The notes beneath the pieces are model-generated. The model did no database searches. It saw only the letters and a list, made by a program, of their open reading frames with translations, and was not told the DNA's origin. Positions 6,481 to 14,215 of a stretch of DNA of 14,364 nucleotides are shown here, one piece after another. Every line of letters starts with the position of its first letter. Position 1 is the stretch's first letter. The position numbers were made by a program, and so were the translations under genes. Source of the stretch: Alphaproteobacteria bacterium (GTDB lineage Bacteria; Pseudomonadota; Alphaproteobacteria; SHVP01); contig SHVP01000060.1 in the NCBI GenBank assembly GCA_009694165.1, forward strand, positions 1 to 14,364, written 5' to 3'.

Positions 6481-7802
6481 TGCCGATGGCCACAGCCCTG
6501 ACGCCCAGTCAAGCCGCGGCAATCCTGTTCGGCGTGTTCTTCGGCCTGTTGGGGTTGCGCGTACCGGTGGCGGTAGCACTTGGCCTCGCCTGCCTTCCGA
6601 TCATGCTGATCGAACCACATTTGTCGCCGATGAACATGCTCGGCGAGACGTTCAACGCCTACAACTCGTTCATCTTGCTGGCGGTGCCGTTTTTCCTCCT
6701 GACCGCCAACCTGATGAACGTCGGTGGCATCACCGATCGCCTGATCCGGCTGTCGCGCGCGCTGGTCGGACACTTCCCCGGCGGGCTGGCGCAGATAAAT
6801 GTCGTGCTGTCGATCTTCTTCGCCGGCATTTCGGGATCGTCGACCGCCGACGCCGCCAGCCAGTCGAAGATCTTCATCGAAGCCCAGCGCAAGGAAGGCT
6901 ACGACGACAGTTTCTCGGTCGCCATCACCGCCGTTTCGGCCGTCCTGGCCGTCATCATTCCGCCCTCGATCCTGATGATCGTCTGGGGTGGTGTGCTGAC
7001 CGTATCGATCGGCGCCCTGTTCCTTGCCGGCATCATCCCGGGCCTCCTGATCGGTTTCGTGCAGATGGCGACGGTGCATGTCTACGCCAAGTTGCGCGAC
7101 TATCCCACCTATCCGCGCTCGACGTTGCGCGAGGTGGGGTGCGCGATGCTGGTGTCGATTCCGGCGTTGATGACGCCAGTCATCATCATCGGCGGCAAAA
7201 TTTTCGGCTGGTTCACCGCCACCGAATCGGCGTGCATCGCCGTGCTGTATGCGGCGACCCTGTCGATCGCGGTCTATCGGGAGATGAACGCGAAGGGCCT
7301 CTACGACGCCTTCCTGGACACTGGCAAGCTGGCGGCGGTGGCGCTGTTCTGCGTCGGCACGGCCAGCGCCTTCGGCTGGCTGCTCGCCTACTACCAGATC
7401 CCCAAGGAGTTGCTGGCGGGCGTTGCGGCCTGGAACATGAGCGTGACGGCGGCCGGCTTCTTCATCGCCCTCGTGTTCCTGGTGGTCGGTTGCTTCCTCG
7501 ACGCCATTCCGGCGATCATCATCGTCGGTACCATCCTCCAGCCGCTGGCCAAGTCCGTTGGCATGGACCCGGTCCACTTCGCCATGGTCGGCATCGTGTC
7601 GCTGGCCTTCGGCCTGGTCACGCCGCCCTATGGCCTGTGCCTGATGATCGCCTGCGCGGTGGCGCGGATTCGGATCGGGGACGCGATCAAGGACACGATG
7701 ATCATGCTGATGCCCATGCTGGGCGTGCTGGCCTTGGTCATCCTGTGGCCCGACCTGGTGCTGTTCCTGCCCAAGCTGATCTCGCCGGAGTTTTTCAGGT
7801 AA
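6477..7802 (+). CDS. dctM: TRAP transporter large permease subunit (DctM family)
   Basis: Main transport subunit, expected to carry the substrate and Na+ across the inner membrane. It has 441 residues and about a dozen hydrophobic segments, as usual. Family hallmarks in order are PFFLLTANLMNVGG (71-84), GISGSSTADAA (117-127), IIPPSILMI (160-168), GWFTATES (244-251), GCFLDAIPAIII (338-349) and LVTPPYGLCL (380-389). The frame is open upstream, but the ATG at 6477 overlapping the dctQ stop is the natural start; a second ATG follows at once and another two codons on. It is followed 24 bp later by an SRPBCC gene. All three TRAP parts are present and intact, so uptake should be functional. Confidence 0.94.
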   Translation: MMPMATALTPSQAAAILFGVFFGLLGLRVPVAVALGLACLPIMLIEPHLSPMNMLGETFNAYNSFILLAVPFFLLTANLMNVGGITDRLIRLSRALVGHFPGGLAQINVVLSIFFAGISGSSTADAASQSKIFIEAQRKEGYDDSFSVAITAVSAVLAVIIPPSILMIVWGGVLTVSIGALFLAGIIPGLLIGFVQMATVHVYAKLRDYPTYPRSTLREVGCAMLVSIPALMTPVIIIGGKIFGWFTATESACIAVLYAATLSIAVYREMNAKGLYDAFLDTGKLAAVALFCVGTASAFGWLLAYYQIPKELLAGVAAWNMSVTAAGFFIALVFLVVGCFLDAIPAIIIVGTILQPLAKSVGMDPVHFAMVGIVSLAFGLVTPPYGLCLMIACAVARIRIGDAIKDTMIMLMPMLGVLALVILWPDLVLFLPKLISPEFFR

Positions 7803-7826
7803 TAACAATCGCCCGGAGGAAACAAG

Positions 7827-8246
7827 ATGGCCGAAATATCCACGTTCGAAGACGTCCCCCTCTCCGCCGACAGGATCTGGAGCGTCATTGGCGACTTCGG
7901 CGGGATACGCAAATGGGCCGTGCTGGTGCAGGGAGAATCCGTGGAAGACACCCCGGCCGGCAAGGTCCGCACCTTGCAAATGCCGGAAGGCCGCGTGGTC
8001 AAGGAACTGCTGCTCGCCAGTTCGCAGTATGCCTACACCTACGCCATGGTCGACCGGCCGGAGATGCCGGGTTACCGCTCCACCGTCGCGGTCGTGCCGC
8101 TGGACGCCAACACTTCGCGTATCACGTTGATCGTGCACATGGACACCCAGGATGCCGCCGGCGAGGACGAAGTGACCGCCCGCTACACCCGCAACCTCCG
8201 CGGTAACCTCCGTGCCATGAAGAAGGCTCTGGGCCTGGCGATCTGA
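7827..8246 (+). CDS. SRPBCC (START/Bet v1-like) family protein
   Basis: A 139-residue single-domain protein. The opening FEDVPLSADRIWSVIGDFGG (6-25) is the standard N-terminus of SRPBCC polyketide-cyclase/dehydrase-like proteins, which form a helix-grip fold around a hydrophobic ligand. A strand-rich middle and a C-terminal helix (TRNLRGNLRAMKKAL, about 122-136) complete the fold. The family includes ligand carriers, cyclases and aromatase-like proteins; I cannot see catalytic residues that choose between them. GGAGGA ends six bases before the ATG, and the gene starts 24 bp after dctM, so it is the last member of the TRAP run. It may bind the imported compound or a hydrophobic intermediate. 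It faces a convergent HD-domain gene. Confidence 0.82.
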   Translation: MAEISTFEDVPLSADRIWSVIGDFGGIRKWAVLVQGESVEDTPAGKVRTLQMPEGRVVKELLLASSQYAYTYAMVDRPEMPGYRSTVAVVPLDANTSRITLIVHMDTQDAAGEDEVTARYTRNLRGNLRAMKKALGLAI

Positions 8247-8310
8247 TCGCGGGCGATCTCGCCACCCCCAAGCGACGCGGCGGATGCAATCGCGATGCGC
8301 GCCACGTCAC

Positions 8311-9072
8311 CTACAGGTACTTCGCCGGGCGGATCATCGCCCGCCACATATGCGCGACCGGGCTGTTGTCGAAGCCGAGGCCCTGTTCGGGCTGGCGGAA
8401 ATTGCGGCCGATAATGTCGGCGAACTCATCGAGTTCGACATGCAGGTTGGGGTCGAACGAGTAGATGTCGTGCACGGTGATCTGCCGGCCCGACATGTAC
8501 CATTTGTGATTCCGCATCCGCTTGTAATCTTCCTCGACGTAAGCATCGGGGCGGTAGTCCTGGCCGAAGGTGGTGATGTAGGACCGCGGATATTCGTAGC
8601 CAACCGACTCGTCAGCATAGAAGCGTAGCACCTGATGAGCGCGGATGGCCCAGGTCACTTCCGCGTCGACATAAGGCTCGACAAGCTGCGCACCCCAATA
8701 GCCGTGGTCGCCGCGGATGAAGCCGATCGTCGAGATGTCATGCAGCAAGCACGCCAGAACCATCTTCTCGGGCAGGTCGGCCTTCACCGCGTGCCGGGCG
8801 CTTTGCAGGAGGTGCATGCACGGGCCGAAACGGTATTTGAAGAAGTCCATCAAGGTCGGCTTTTCCGGCATCGCGGGCAGACGCGGGTCGTCGCCCATCA
8901 AGACGCGCGCATACGGATTGTCCAGCATCAGCGCGCCGGCATTCGGCGGCGGGCCCATGTCGCCCTCCGCCATGCTGTAGAGGCGCGACTTGATGACGAT
9001 GTAGTCAAGCTCTCGCGCCATCTTGGCTTCCAGCGCATCGGCGCGCTCGGACAGGCTCATGGTACCGGTCAC
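8311..9072 (-). CDS. HD-domain protein, metal-dependent hydrolase or diiron oxygenase-like
   Basis: A 253-residue cytoplasmic protein. The candidate metal-ligand order is His87 (MHLLQSA), His111-Asp112 (CLLHDIS), His123 (DHGYWGA), His146 (IRAHQV) and Asp202 (HDIY). HD-domain phosphohydrolases use this kind of H...HD...H...H...D set, and so do mixed-valence diiron oxygenases such as PhnZ, whose spacing as I recall it is close except for a shorter gap before the third His. The GTG at 9072 has AAGGAGG six bases upstream; the ATG at 9060 would be too far from it. The gene is alone on its strand, divergent from the oxidoreductase operon and convergent with the SRPBCC gene. Nucleotide hydrolysis is the conservative reading; oxidation of a pathway intermediate is the alternative suggested by context. 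Confidence 0.8.
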   Translation of the reverse strand: MTGTMSLSERADALEAKMARELDYIVIKSRLYSMAEGDMGPPPNAGALMLDNPYARVLMGDDPRLPAMPEKPTLMDFFKYRFGPCMHLLQSARHAVKADLPEKMVLACLLHDISTIGFIRGDHGYWGAQLVEPYVDAEVTWAIRAHQVLRFYADESVGYEYPRSYITTFGQDYRPDAYVEEDYKRMRNHKWYMSGRQITVHDIYSFDPNLHVELDEFADIIGRNFRQPEQGLGFDNSPVAHMWRAMIRPAKYL

Positions 9073-9317
9073 CGCGTCCCTCCTTGATCCATGGTTTGCC
9101 CAAGTCTAACAGATTTCGCGCGGTCGGCACGAATCTCGCGGTCGATGATCGCACCTCGGGCAATCCGAAGGAACGCCGGCACAAGCTCTCCGCCTCGTCG
9201 CGTCGCCGCATGCGGTGGGGGACGTCCCGGATGCCGGGCAGATGGGCCAACTTGGCGCGGGTGCTCCGATCGGATAGATGATGGTGACGCGGACCCATAC
9301 CAAGAAAGGCGGACCAG

Positions 9318-10256
9318 ATGCGCGCAGTAGGAGTCATCGTTCACGGCGGCCCGGAGGCTCTGGAGATCGTCGATGTCCCCGAGGTCCACGCCGGCCCCGG
9401 CCAGGTGCGCCTCCGTGTGTACGCCGCGGCGGTAAACCCCACCGACACGTTTGCTCGGAACGGATCACGCGCCGAGCAGCAGAAGGTCGATCCACCGCCA
9501 TACGTGCCGGGAATGGACGCGGCCGGAATCGTCGATGAGGTCGGCGATGGTGTCGCCACCGGCGTGCGGGTCGGGGACGCGGTCATGGCCATGGTGGTCC
9601 CGAAGGGCAGCCACGGCGCCTACCGCGAGCAGATCGTCCTCGACGCCCGAGCGGTGGTCCCTGCTCCGGCCGGTACCACGCACGTCAAAGCGTGCACGCT
9701 GCCCATGAACGGACTCACGGCCCGTCAGTCGCTCGACCTCCTTGGGCTGTCATCCGGACAGACGCTCGCCGTGACCGGCGCCGCGGGCGCCTACGGCGGC
9801 TACGTTGTGCAACTCGCCAAGGCGGAAGGATTGACCGTCATCGCCGATGCGTCCGAGGCCGATCGCGAACTCGTCGCATCGCTCGGTGCCGATATCGTCG
9901 TTCGCCGGGGCGACGACGTCGCCACGCGGATCCGGGAGCACTTTCCGAACGGCGTCGACGGTCTTGCCGACGGCGCCGTCCACGACGAACTCGCGATTCC
10001 GGCGGTCCGCGACGGCGGCGCGTTCACGTCGGTGCGAGGTTTCGAGGGCAAACCGCAACGCGGCATCAGGTTCACGACCACCCGGGTGCGCACTTACGAC
10101 GGCGAGTTCGAGAAACTCGACCGTCTCCGGCAACTGGTGGAGTCCGGAGCGGTCACACTCCGCGTGGCCGACACCTACCCGGCGGAGCGAGCGAGTGATG
10201 CACACCGGCGGCTCGAGGCCCGTGGAACTCGAGGACGGCTCGTCATCGAGTTCTAA
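9318..10256 (+). CDS. NADP-dependent quinone-oxidoreductase-like MDR enzyme
   Basis: Medium-chain dehydrogenase/reductase of the zinc-free quinone oxidoreductase type, expected to use NADPH to reduce a quinone or an activated alkene. It has 312 residues. Motifs are AAVNPTDTF (37-45), VPGMDAAGIV (63-72), the nucleotide-binding loop TGAAGAYGG (153-161) and the closing GTRGRLVIEF. The catalytic-zinc cysteine and histidine ligands are absent, as expected for this branch. AAAGGCGGA lies just before the ATG. It is first in a plus-strand operon with the flavin monooxygenase (43 bp later), a CoA-transferase and an SDR. It could supply reduced cofactor or saturate an enoyl intermediate; neither can be chosen from sequence. 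Confidence 0.88.
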   Translation: MRAVGVIVHGGPEALEIVDVPEVHAGPGQVRLRVYAAAVNPTDTFARNGSRAEQQKVDPPPYVPGMDAAGIVDEVGDGVATGVRVGDAVMAMVVPKGSHGAYREQIVLDARAVVPAPAGTTHVKACTLPMNGLTARQSLDLLGLSSGQTLAVTGAAGAYGGYVVQLAKAEGLTVIADASEADRELVASLGADIVVRRGDDVATRIREHFPNGVDGLADGAVHDELAIPAVRDGGAFTSVRGFEGKPQRGIRFTTTRVRTYDGEFEKLDRLRQLVESGAVTLRVADTYPAERASDAHRRLEARGTRGRLVIEF

Positions 10257-10299
10257 CGCGAAGGATCGAGGAACGCGCGCGCTTCGGGAGGGCGTTGCC

Positions 10300-11394
10300 A
10301 TGCCTGTTGAGATGATCGGCTGGATCGCGCCACGGGTTTCCTCGGAGCTGATCCCGCCGAGTGGGCCCGCCTTTGCTGCCGCCGTGATTGCCGAGACGGC
10401 GCGCATTCACGAGCAGGCCGGCTTCGACCGCGTGCTGATCGGGTACTTTTCGGATGCACCCGACGGGTTTCTGGTCGGGGCATACGCGGCATCGGTAACC
10501 GAGCGGCTCGGCTTCCTGCTGGCACATCGACCGGGGTTCGTGGCGCCGCCGGTCGCCGCCCGCAAGCTGGCGACCCTGGACCAGCTAAGCGATGGTCGTC
10601 TGGCGGTGCACATCATTGCCGGCGGCAGCGACTCCGATCAGGCCAAGGATGGCGACTGGACCGCCCCCGTGACCCGCTATCGCCGCTCCGCGGAGTATAT
10701 TTCCCTGTTGCGCCGTACTTGGACCGAGCCGGCACCGTTCGATCACGAGGGTGAGTTCTACCGGACCCAGGGAACCTATTCGGAGATCCGCTGCCGCCAG
10801 CAACCGCATATCCCGATCTATGGTGGCGGCGGCTCCGACGCCGCAATCCGATCGCTGGCCCCGCATGTCGACGTCTTCATGCTGTGGGGCGAGCCACTGA
10901 AGGACACGGCCGTGTTCATGGATCGCGTCCGGCGCGAGGCGGCGCTCTCCGGCCGCGGTCCGACCTTCAGCCTTTCGACCCGCCCCATCCTGGCGGCAAC
11001 GGAGGGCGAAGCCTGGGACCGGGCGAAGGCCATCCTTGCCCGGGTGCTGGCCGACCGCGGCGACGCTTCGCCCCCGAAGCGCCAGAATGTCGGCTCCCAA
11101 CGGCTGCTGCGGGCCGCCCGGGAGGCGGAGGTTCACGACAGTTGCTTGTGGACACCCCTGGCCGTGGCGACGGGCGCGCAGGGGAACTCGACGGCTCTGG
11201 TCGGCACGCCCGAGACGGTAGCGACGGCCATGCTCGAATACTACAAGCTGGGCGCCACCAGCCTCTTGATCCGGGGCTACGATCCCCGGCCGGACGCCGT
11301 CCGGTATGGCGAGGAACTAATTCCGCGCGTCCGCGAACTGGTGGCGGACTATGACGCCACGCGGACCGTGGCGCCAGGCTCGGCCATGAACTAA
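10300..11394 (+). CDS. SsuD-like LLM-class FMNH2-dependent monooxygenase
   Basis: Flavin-dependent monooxygenase with a bacterial-luciferase-type barrel, closest by eye to alkanesulfonate monooxygenases, which split C-S bonds with O2 and FMNH2. It has 364 residues against about 380 for E. coli SsuD. Shared stretches are RPGFVAPPVAARKLATLDQL (77-96), SDGRLAVHIIAGG (97-109), NVGSQRLL (263-270), GNSTALVGTPETV (295-307) and LLIRGYDP (322-329). SsuD Cys54 has no counterpart, since the first cysteine here is Cys165, and the region equivalent to SsuD Arg226/His228 reads LSTRPI, so the substrate may differ. The ATG at 10300 follows GGGAG by about nine bases; the longer open frame upstream overlaps the MDR gene and is rejected. 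No flavin reductase is in the window, so FMNH2 must come from elsewhere or from the neighbouring oxidoreductase. Confidence 0.9.
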   Translation: MPVEMIGWIAPRVSSELIPPSGPAFAAAVIAETARIHEQAGFDRVLIGYFSDAPDGFLVGAYAASVTERLGFLLAHRPGFVAPPVAARKLATLDQLSDGRLAVHIIAGGSDSDQAKDGDWTAPVTRYRRSAEYISLLRRTWTEPAPFDHEGEFYRTQGTYSEIRCRQQPHIPIYGGGGSDAAIRSLAPHVDVFMLWGEPLKDTAVFMDRVRREAALSGRGPTFSLSTRPILAATEGEAWDRAKAILARVLADRGDASPPKRQNVGSQRLLRAAREAEVHDSCLWTPLAVATGAQGNSTALVGTPETVATAMLEYYKLGATSLLIRGYDPRPDAVRYGEELIPRVRELVADYDATRTVAPGSAMN

Positions 11395-11410
11395 TGTTCG
11401 GACCAGACCA

Positions 11411-12841
11411 ATGGCCGGGCACCCATCAATGGCACACGAGGTATTGCGCACGCTGTTGCCGATTGCCGGCTGGCCGGCGGCGATGGCCGACAGGGTCGAG
11501 TTCGTCGGCGGTGACGATCCGGTGCTGCCGACACCGTTCCGTATCGCCGCCACTGGCGCCGCCGCGCTGGCCGCGACAGGGCTCGCCGCCGCCGCGCTGT
11601 GGGAACTGCGCACGGGTTGCCGCCAGGATGTGGCGGTCGATCGGCGCCAGGCCGTCGCTTCACTGCGCAGCGGCCACTACATGCTGATGAACGGCGTGCG
11701 GGTGTCGGCCGGGCGCAACACGGTGATGGGCGTCTATCCGGCCAAGCATGGCCACTGGAGCTATTTGCACTGCAATTTCCCTAACCACCGGGAGGCGGCC
11801 CTCGAAGTGCTCGGCGTGGTGGAGGATCGCGAAGCGGTCCGTCGCGCGGTTGCGACCTGGGATGCGCTCGAACTGGAGGAGGCGATTATCGCCGCCAAGG
11901 GCGCCGGCGGCATGGTGCGCGGCAAAGCGGAATGGGCGCGGCACCCGCAGGCCGCGGCGATCGCCGCGCTGCCGGTGATGGAGATCGTGAAAATCGGCGA
12001 CAGCGCGCCGGAACCGCTGCCGAAAGGCGATCGTCCCCTGTCCGGGGTCCGGGTGCTCGACCTGACCCGGGTGCTCGCCGGACCGACCGGTGCCCGCACG
12101 CTCGCCGAGCATGGCGCCGACGTCCTGAAGATTACCGCGCCGCATCTGCCGAGCATCGGTTATCAGGAATACGACACCGGCCACGGCAAGCTGTCGGCGC
12201 ATCTCGACCTGCGCCAAAAGGATCAGCTTGAGACGCTCAGGGGATTGATTCGAGACGCCGATGTGTTCTCCCAGGGCTACCGTCCGGGCACGCTCGGCGA
12301 TCGTGGCCTGTCGCCGGAGGCGCTGGCCCGGTTGCGGCCGGGCCTCGTCTACATCTCGCTCTCAGCCTTCAGCCACGCCGGCCCATGGGCCTCGCGGCGC
12401 GGATTCGACACCGTGGTGCAGACGGTCAGCGGCATCACCCAGCGCCAGGGCGAGCTGTTCCCGGGCGCCAGCCCGGGGCCGCAGTTCTATCCGGTCTCGG
12501 CGATCGACTATCTCACCGGCTACCTGATCGCCTTCGGGGCGATGGTGGCGCTGGCACGCCGGGCGCGGGAAGGCGGCAGCTGGCTGGTCCGCCTTTCGCT
12601 GGCGCAGATCGGCAAGTGGCTGGTCGATTTTGGCGAAGTGCCGTCGACGGCACTGCGGGATGTACCGGCGGAGTTTCCCGCCGCCGACATCGAGCGCTGG
12701 TCGATCGACAGCGACACGCCGATCGGGCGGCTCAGCCATCTCGGCCCGGTCGTGAAGCTGTCGCTGACGCCACCGCGCTGGGCCCGCCCGAGCGTCCCGC
12801 TCGGCCACCATCAGCCGTCCTGGCCCGCCCGGGGCAGCTGA
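11411..12841 (+). CDS. CaiB/BaiF family CoA-transferase, long form
   Basis: A 476-residue CoA-transferase, longer than the first one because a domain of about 200 residues precedes the standard core. That N-terminal part looks like a degenerate half copy of the fold (RSGHYMLMNGVR, 86-97, then NFPNHREAALEVLG, 122-135). The core begins LSGVRVLDLTRVLAGPTGAR (210-229). GFDTVVQTVSG (331-341) and YPVSAIDYLTGYL (360-372) follow, with Asp366 as probable nucleophile. The C-terminus (VPLGHHQPSWP) is that of a complete protein. The start is 16 bp after the monooxygenase stop; no good ribosome-binding site separates the ATG at 11411 from the one at 11429. It probably handles a later acid than the first transferase, which is inference from its position with oxidative genes. 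Confidence 0.88.
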   Translation: MAGHPSMAHEVLRTLLPIAGWPAAMADRVEFVGGDDPVLPTPFRIAATGAAALAATGLAAAALWELRTGCRQDVAVDRRQAVASLRSGHYMLMNGVRVSAGRNTVMGVYPAKHGHWSYLHCNFPNHREAALEVLGVVEDREAVRRAVATWDALELEEAIIAAKGAGGMVRGKAEWARHPQAAAIAALPVMEIVKIGDSAPEPLPKGDRPLSGVRVLDLTRVLAGPTGARTLAEHGADVLKITAPHLPSIGYQEYDTGHGKLSAHLDLRQKDQLETLRGLIRDADVFSQGYRPGTLGDRGLSPEALARLRPGLVYISLSAFSHAGPWASRRGFDTVVQTVSGITQRQGELFPGASPGPQFYPVSAIDYLTGYLIAFGAMVALARRAREGGSWLVRLSLAQIGKWLVDFGEVPSTALRDVPAEFPAADIERWSIDSDTPIGRLSHLGPVVKLSLTPPRWARPSVPLGHHQPSWPARGS

Positions 12842-12906
12842 GGGAGTGGCGGCGGCATTCGGCAAGTGCCAGTCTATCGAACGAACAATGTGAAAGGTCC
12901 CTTGGG

Positions 12907-13740
12907 ATGGATATCTCCGGCAAGACCGCCATCGTCACGGGGGCCGCTTCGGGCATTGGCCTTGGCATTGCGACAGCGCTTGCCGAAGCCGGCGTCAGTG
13001 TTGTTATGGCCGACATCCAGAAAGACTTGGTCGAGCAGGCCGCCCACGCGCTGTCCGGCACCAACAAGCGTGTCTTGCCAGTGCGGATCGATGTCACTCA
13101 GGAACAATCGGTCGTTGACGCCTTGGCCGAGGCCGAAGGCAATTTCGGCAAGCTGCACATTGCTTGCAACAACGCCGGAGTGCCCATGCACGGCACCCGA
13201 CTGGTCGACGTCCCGCCAAGCGACTGGGCGTTTGTGATGGGCGTTAACATATGGGGAATCATCCACGGCATCCGTCACTTCGTCCCCGCCATTCTCAAGC
13301 ACGGCGAGGCAGGGCATGTCGTCAACACCGCCTCGGTCGCGGGTTTCCAGAATCGCCGGGGCACCGACCAGGGGCCGTATTCCATGAGCAAGTACGCCGC
13401 CCTCTCGCTGTCGGAGGCGCTGGAGCATGAGTTGGAAGGCACCAATATCGGCGTCTCCGTGCTCTGTCCCGGTCCGATCGCGACGAACATAGCCCGCGGT
13501 GCCCGCAACCGCCCCGAGCATCTGGGCGGGCCACAAATTCGCGCCACCGACGAGGCGGTCCTGGCCGAACGCCTGGCCACCAAGGGCCTTGACCCAAAGG
13601 TGGTTGGGCAACGCGTGGTGGATGCGATCCGTACGAAAACGTTTTATGCGTTCGTTGGCGCCGTGCCCGCCGATGTTATCAAGGCCCGCCACCGGCGTAT
13701 CGAGGCAGCCCTGAACAGCCCGTGGGTCACCTATTACTGA
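12907..13740 (+). CDS. SDR-family NAD(P)-dependent oxidoreductase
   Basis: Classical short-chain dehydrogenase of 277 residues, expected to interconvert an alcohol and a ketone or similar pair with NAD(P). It has the cofactor loop TGAASGIG (11-18), Asp36 after the second strand (VVMADIQ), which favours NAD(H), NNAG (88-91), Asn114, catalytic Ser143, and Tyr158/Lys162 in YSMSK. The CPGP motif (187-190) follows. AAAGG lies nine bases before the ATG at 12907; the frame is open far upstream but overlaps the CoA-transferase gene. It is the last gene of the operon, 65 bp after that transferase. A 6-bp inverted repeat (13749-13754 with 13774-13779) after the stop might act as a weak terminator facing the convergent pseudogene. 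The substrate is unknown. Confidence 0.92.
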   Translation: MDISGKTAIVTGAASGIGLGIATALAEAGVSVVMADIQKDLVEQAAHALSGTNKRVLPVRIDVTQEQSVVDALAEAEGNFGKLHIACNNAGVPMHGTRLVDVPPSDWAFVMGVNIWGIIHGIRHFVPAILKHGEAGHVVNTASVAGFQNRRGTDQGPYSMSKYAALSLSEALEHELEGTNIGVSVLCPGPIATNIARGARNRPEHLGGPQIRATDEAVLAERLATKGLDPKVVGQRVVDAIRTKTFYAFVGAVPADVIKARHRRIEAALNSPWVTYY

Positions 13741-13787
13741 AGCGCGTGGTCGGCTATCCGTCGAACAGCCGGTGCCGACTGATTGTT

Positions 13788-14215
13788 TCACCCTGGCCGG
13801 CTCTGCAATTTCAGCAGGGCGTCGGCATTGCCATGGGTCAGTTTGGCCATGTCGGCCCGCGACAGCGAAATCCGGTCCAGGAAAGCCCGGCCTTGCGCGT
13901 TGGACGCGTAGGGATAGTCCACGGAAACATGATCCGGTCGATGCCGAAGGTCAGTAGCGCGGCGAGAAAGGGCGGTTCGGTGAAAATGCCGCTCGTGGTG
14001 ATCCAGACCTGATCGAGAACGGTCTGGCCGATCGGGCGCCGTAGATGGTCGATGTCGAGCTTGAAGACATCGTCGGCGCGCGCCAGCATCATCGGCAGCA
14101 TTTCGCCCATGTGGCCGATAATCAGTTTCAGGTCCGGGTGACGATCCAGCGTTCCGGACAGCACCAGACGCAGAACATGCAGCGCCGTTTCCGAATGCCA
14201 ACCCCAGCCGGCCGC
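13788..14215 (-). pseudogene. Amidohydrolase remnant, truncated by an IS end and frameshifted
   Basis: C-terminal part, about 142 codons, of an amidohydrolase-2 (ACMSD-like) metal-dependent hydrolase or decarboxylase; intact members are around 300 residues. The first part reads GWGWHSETALHVLRL, HPDLKLIIGHMGEMLP and FGIDRIMF. The IIGHMGE histidine is a conserved active-site residue. At about 13924-13928 the frame breaks. The other frame continues SVDYPYASNAQGRAF to ALLKLQSRPG and a stop, supplying the conserved Asp of SVDYPY. One missing T in the ATGTTTCC run would restore the match. The 5' end stops abruptly where the IS21-like terminus begins. Before damage it may have served the same pathway as its convergent neighbours. 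Confidence 0.85.

Noticed and set aside
6384..8138. 584-codon minus-strand open frame
   Set aside because: It lies opposite dctM and the SRPBCC gene, and its peptide is almost entirely His, Asp, Gln, Arg and Gly. It is an antisense shadow.
9847..10299. Upstream extension of the flavin monooxygenase frame
   Set aside because: It overlaps most of the MDR gene in another frame and has no family similarity; the ATG at 10300 has its own ribosome-binding site.
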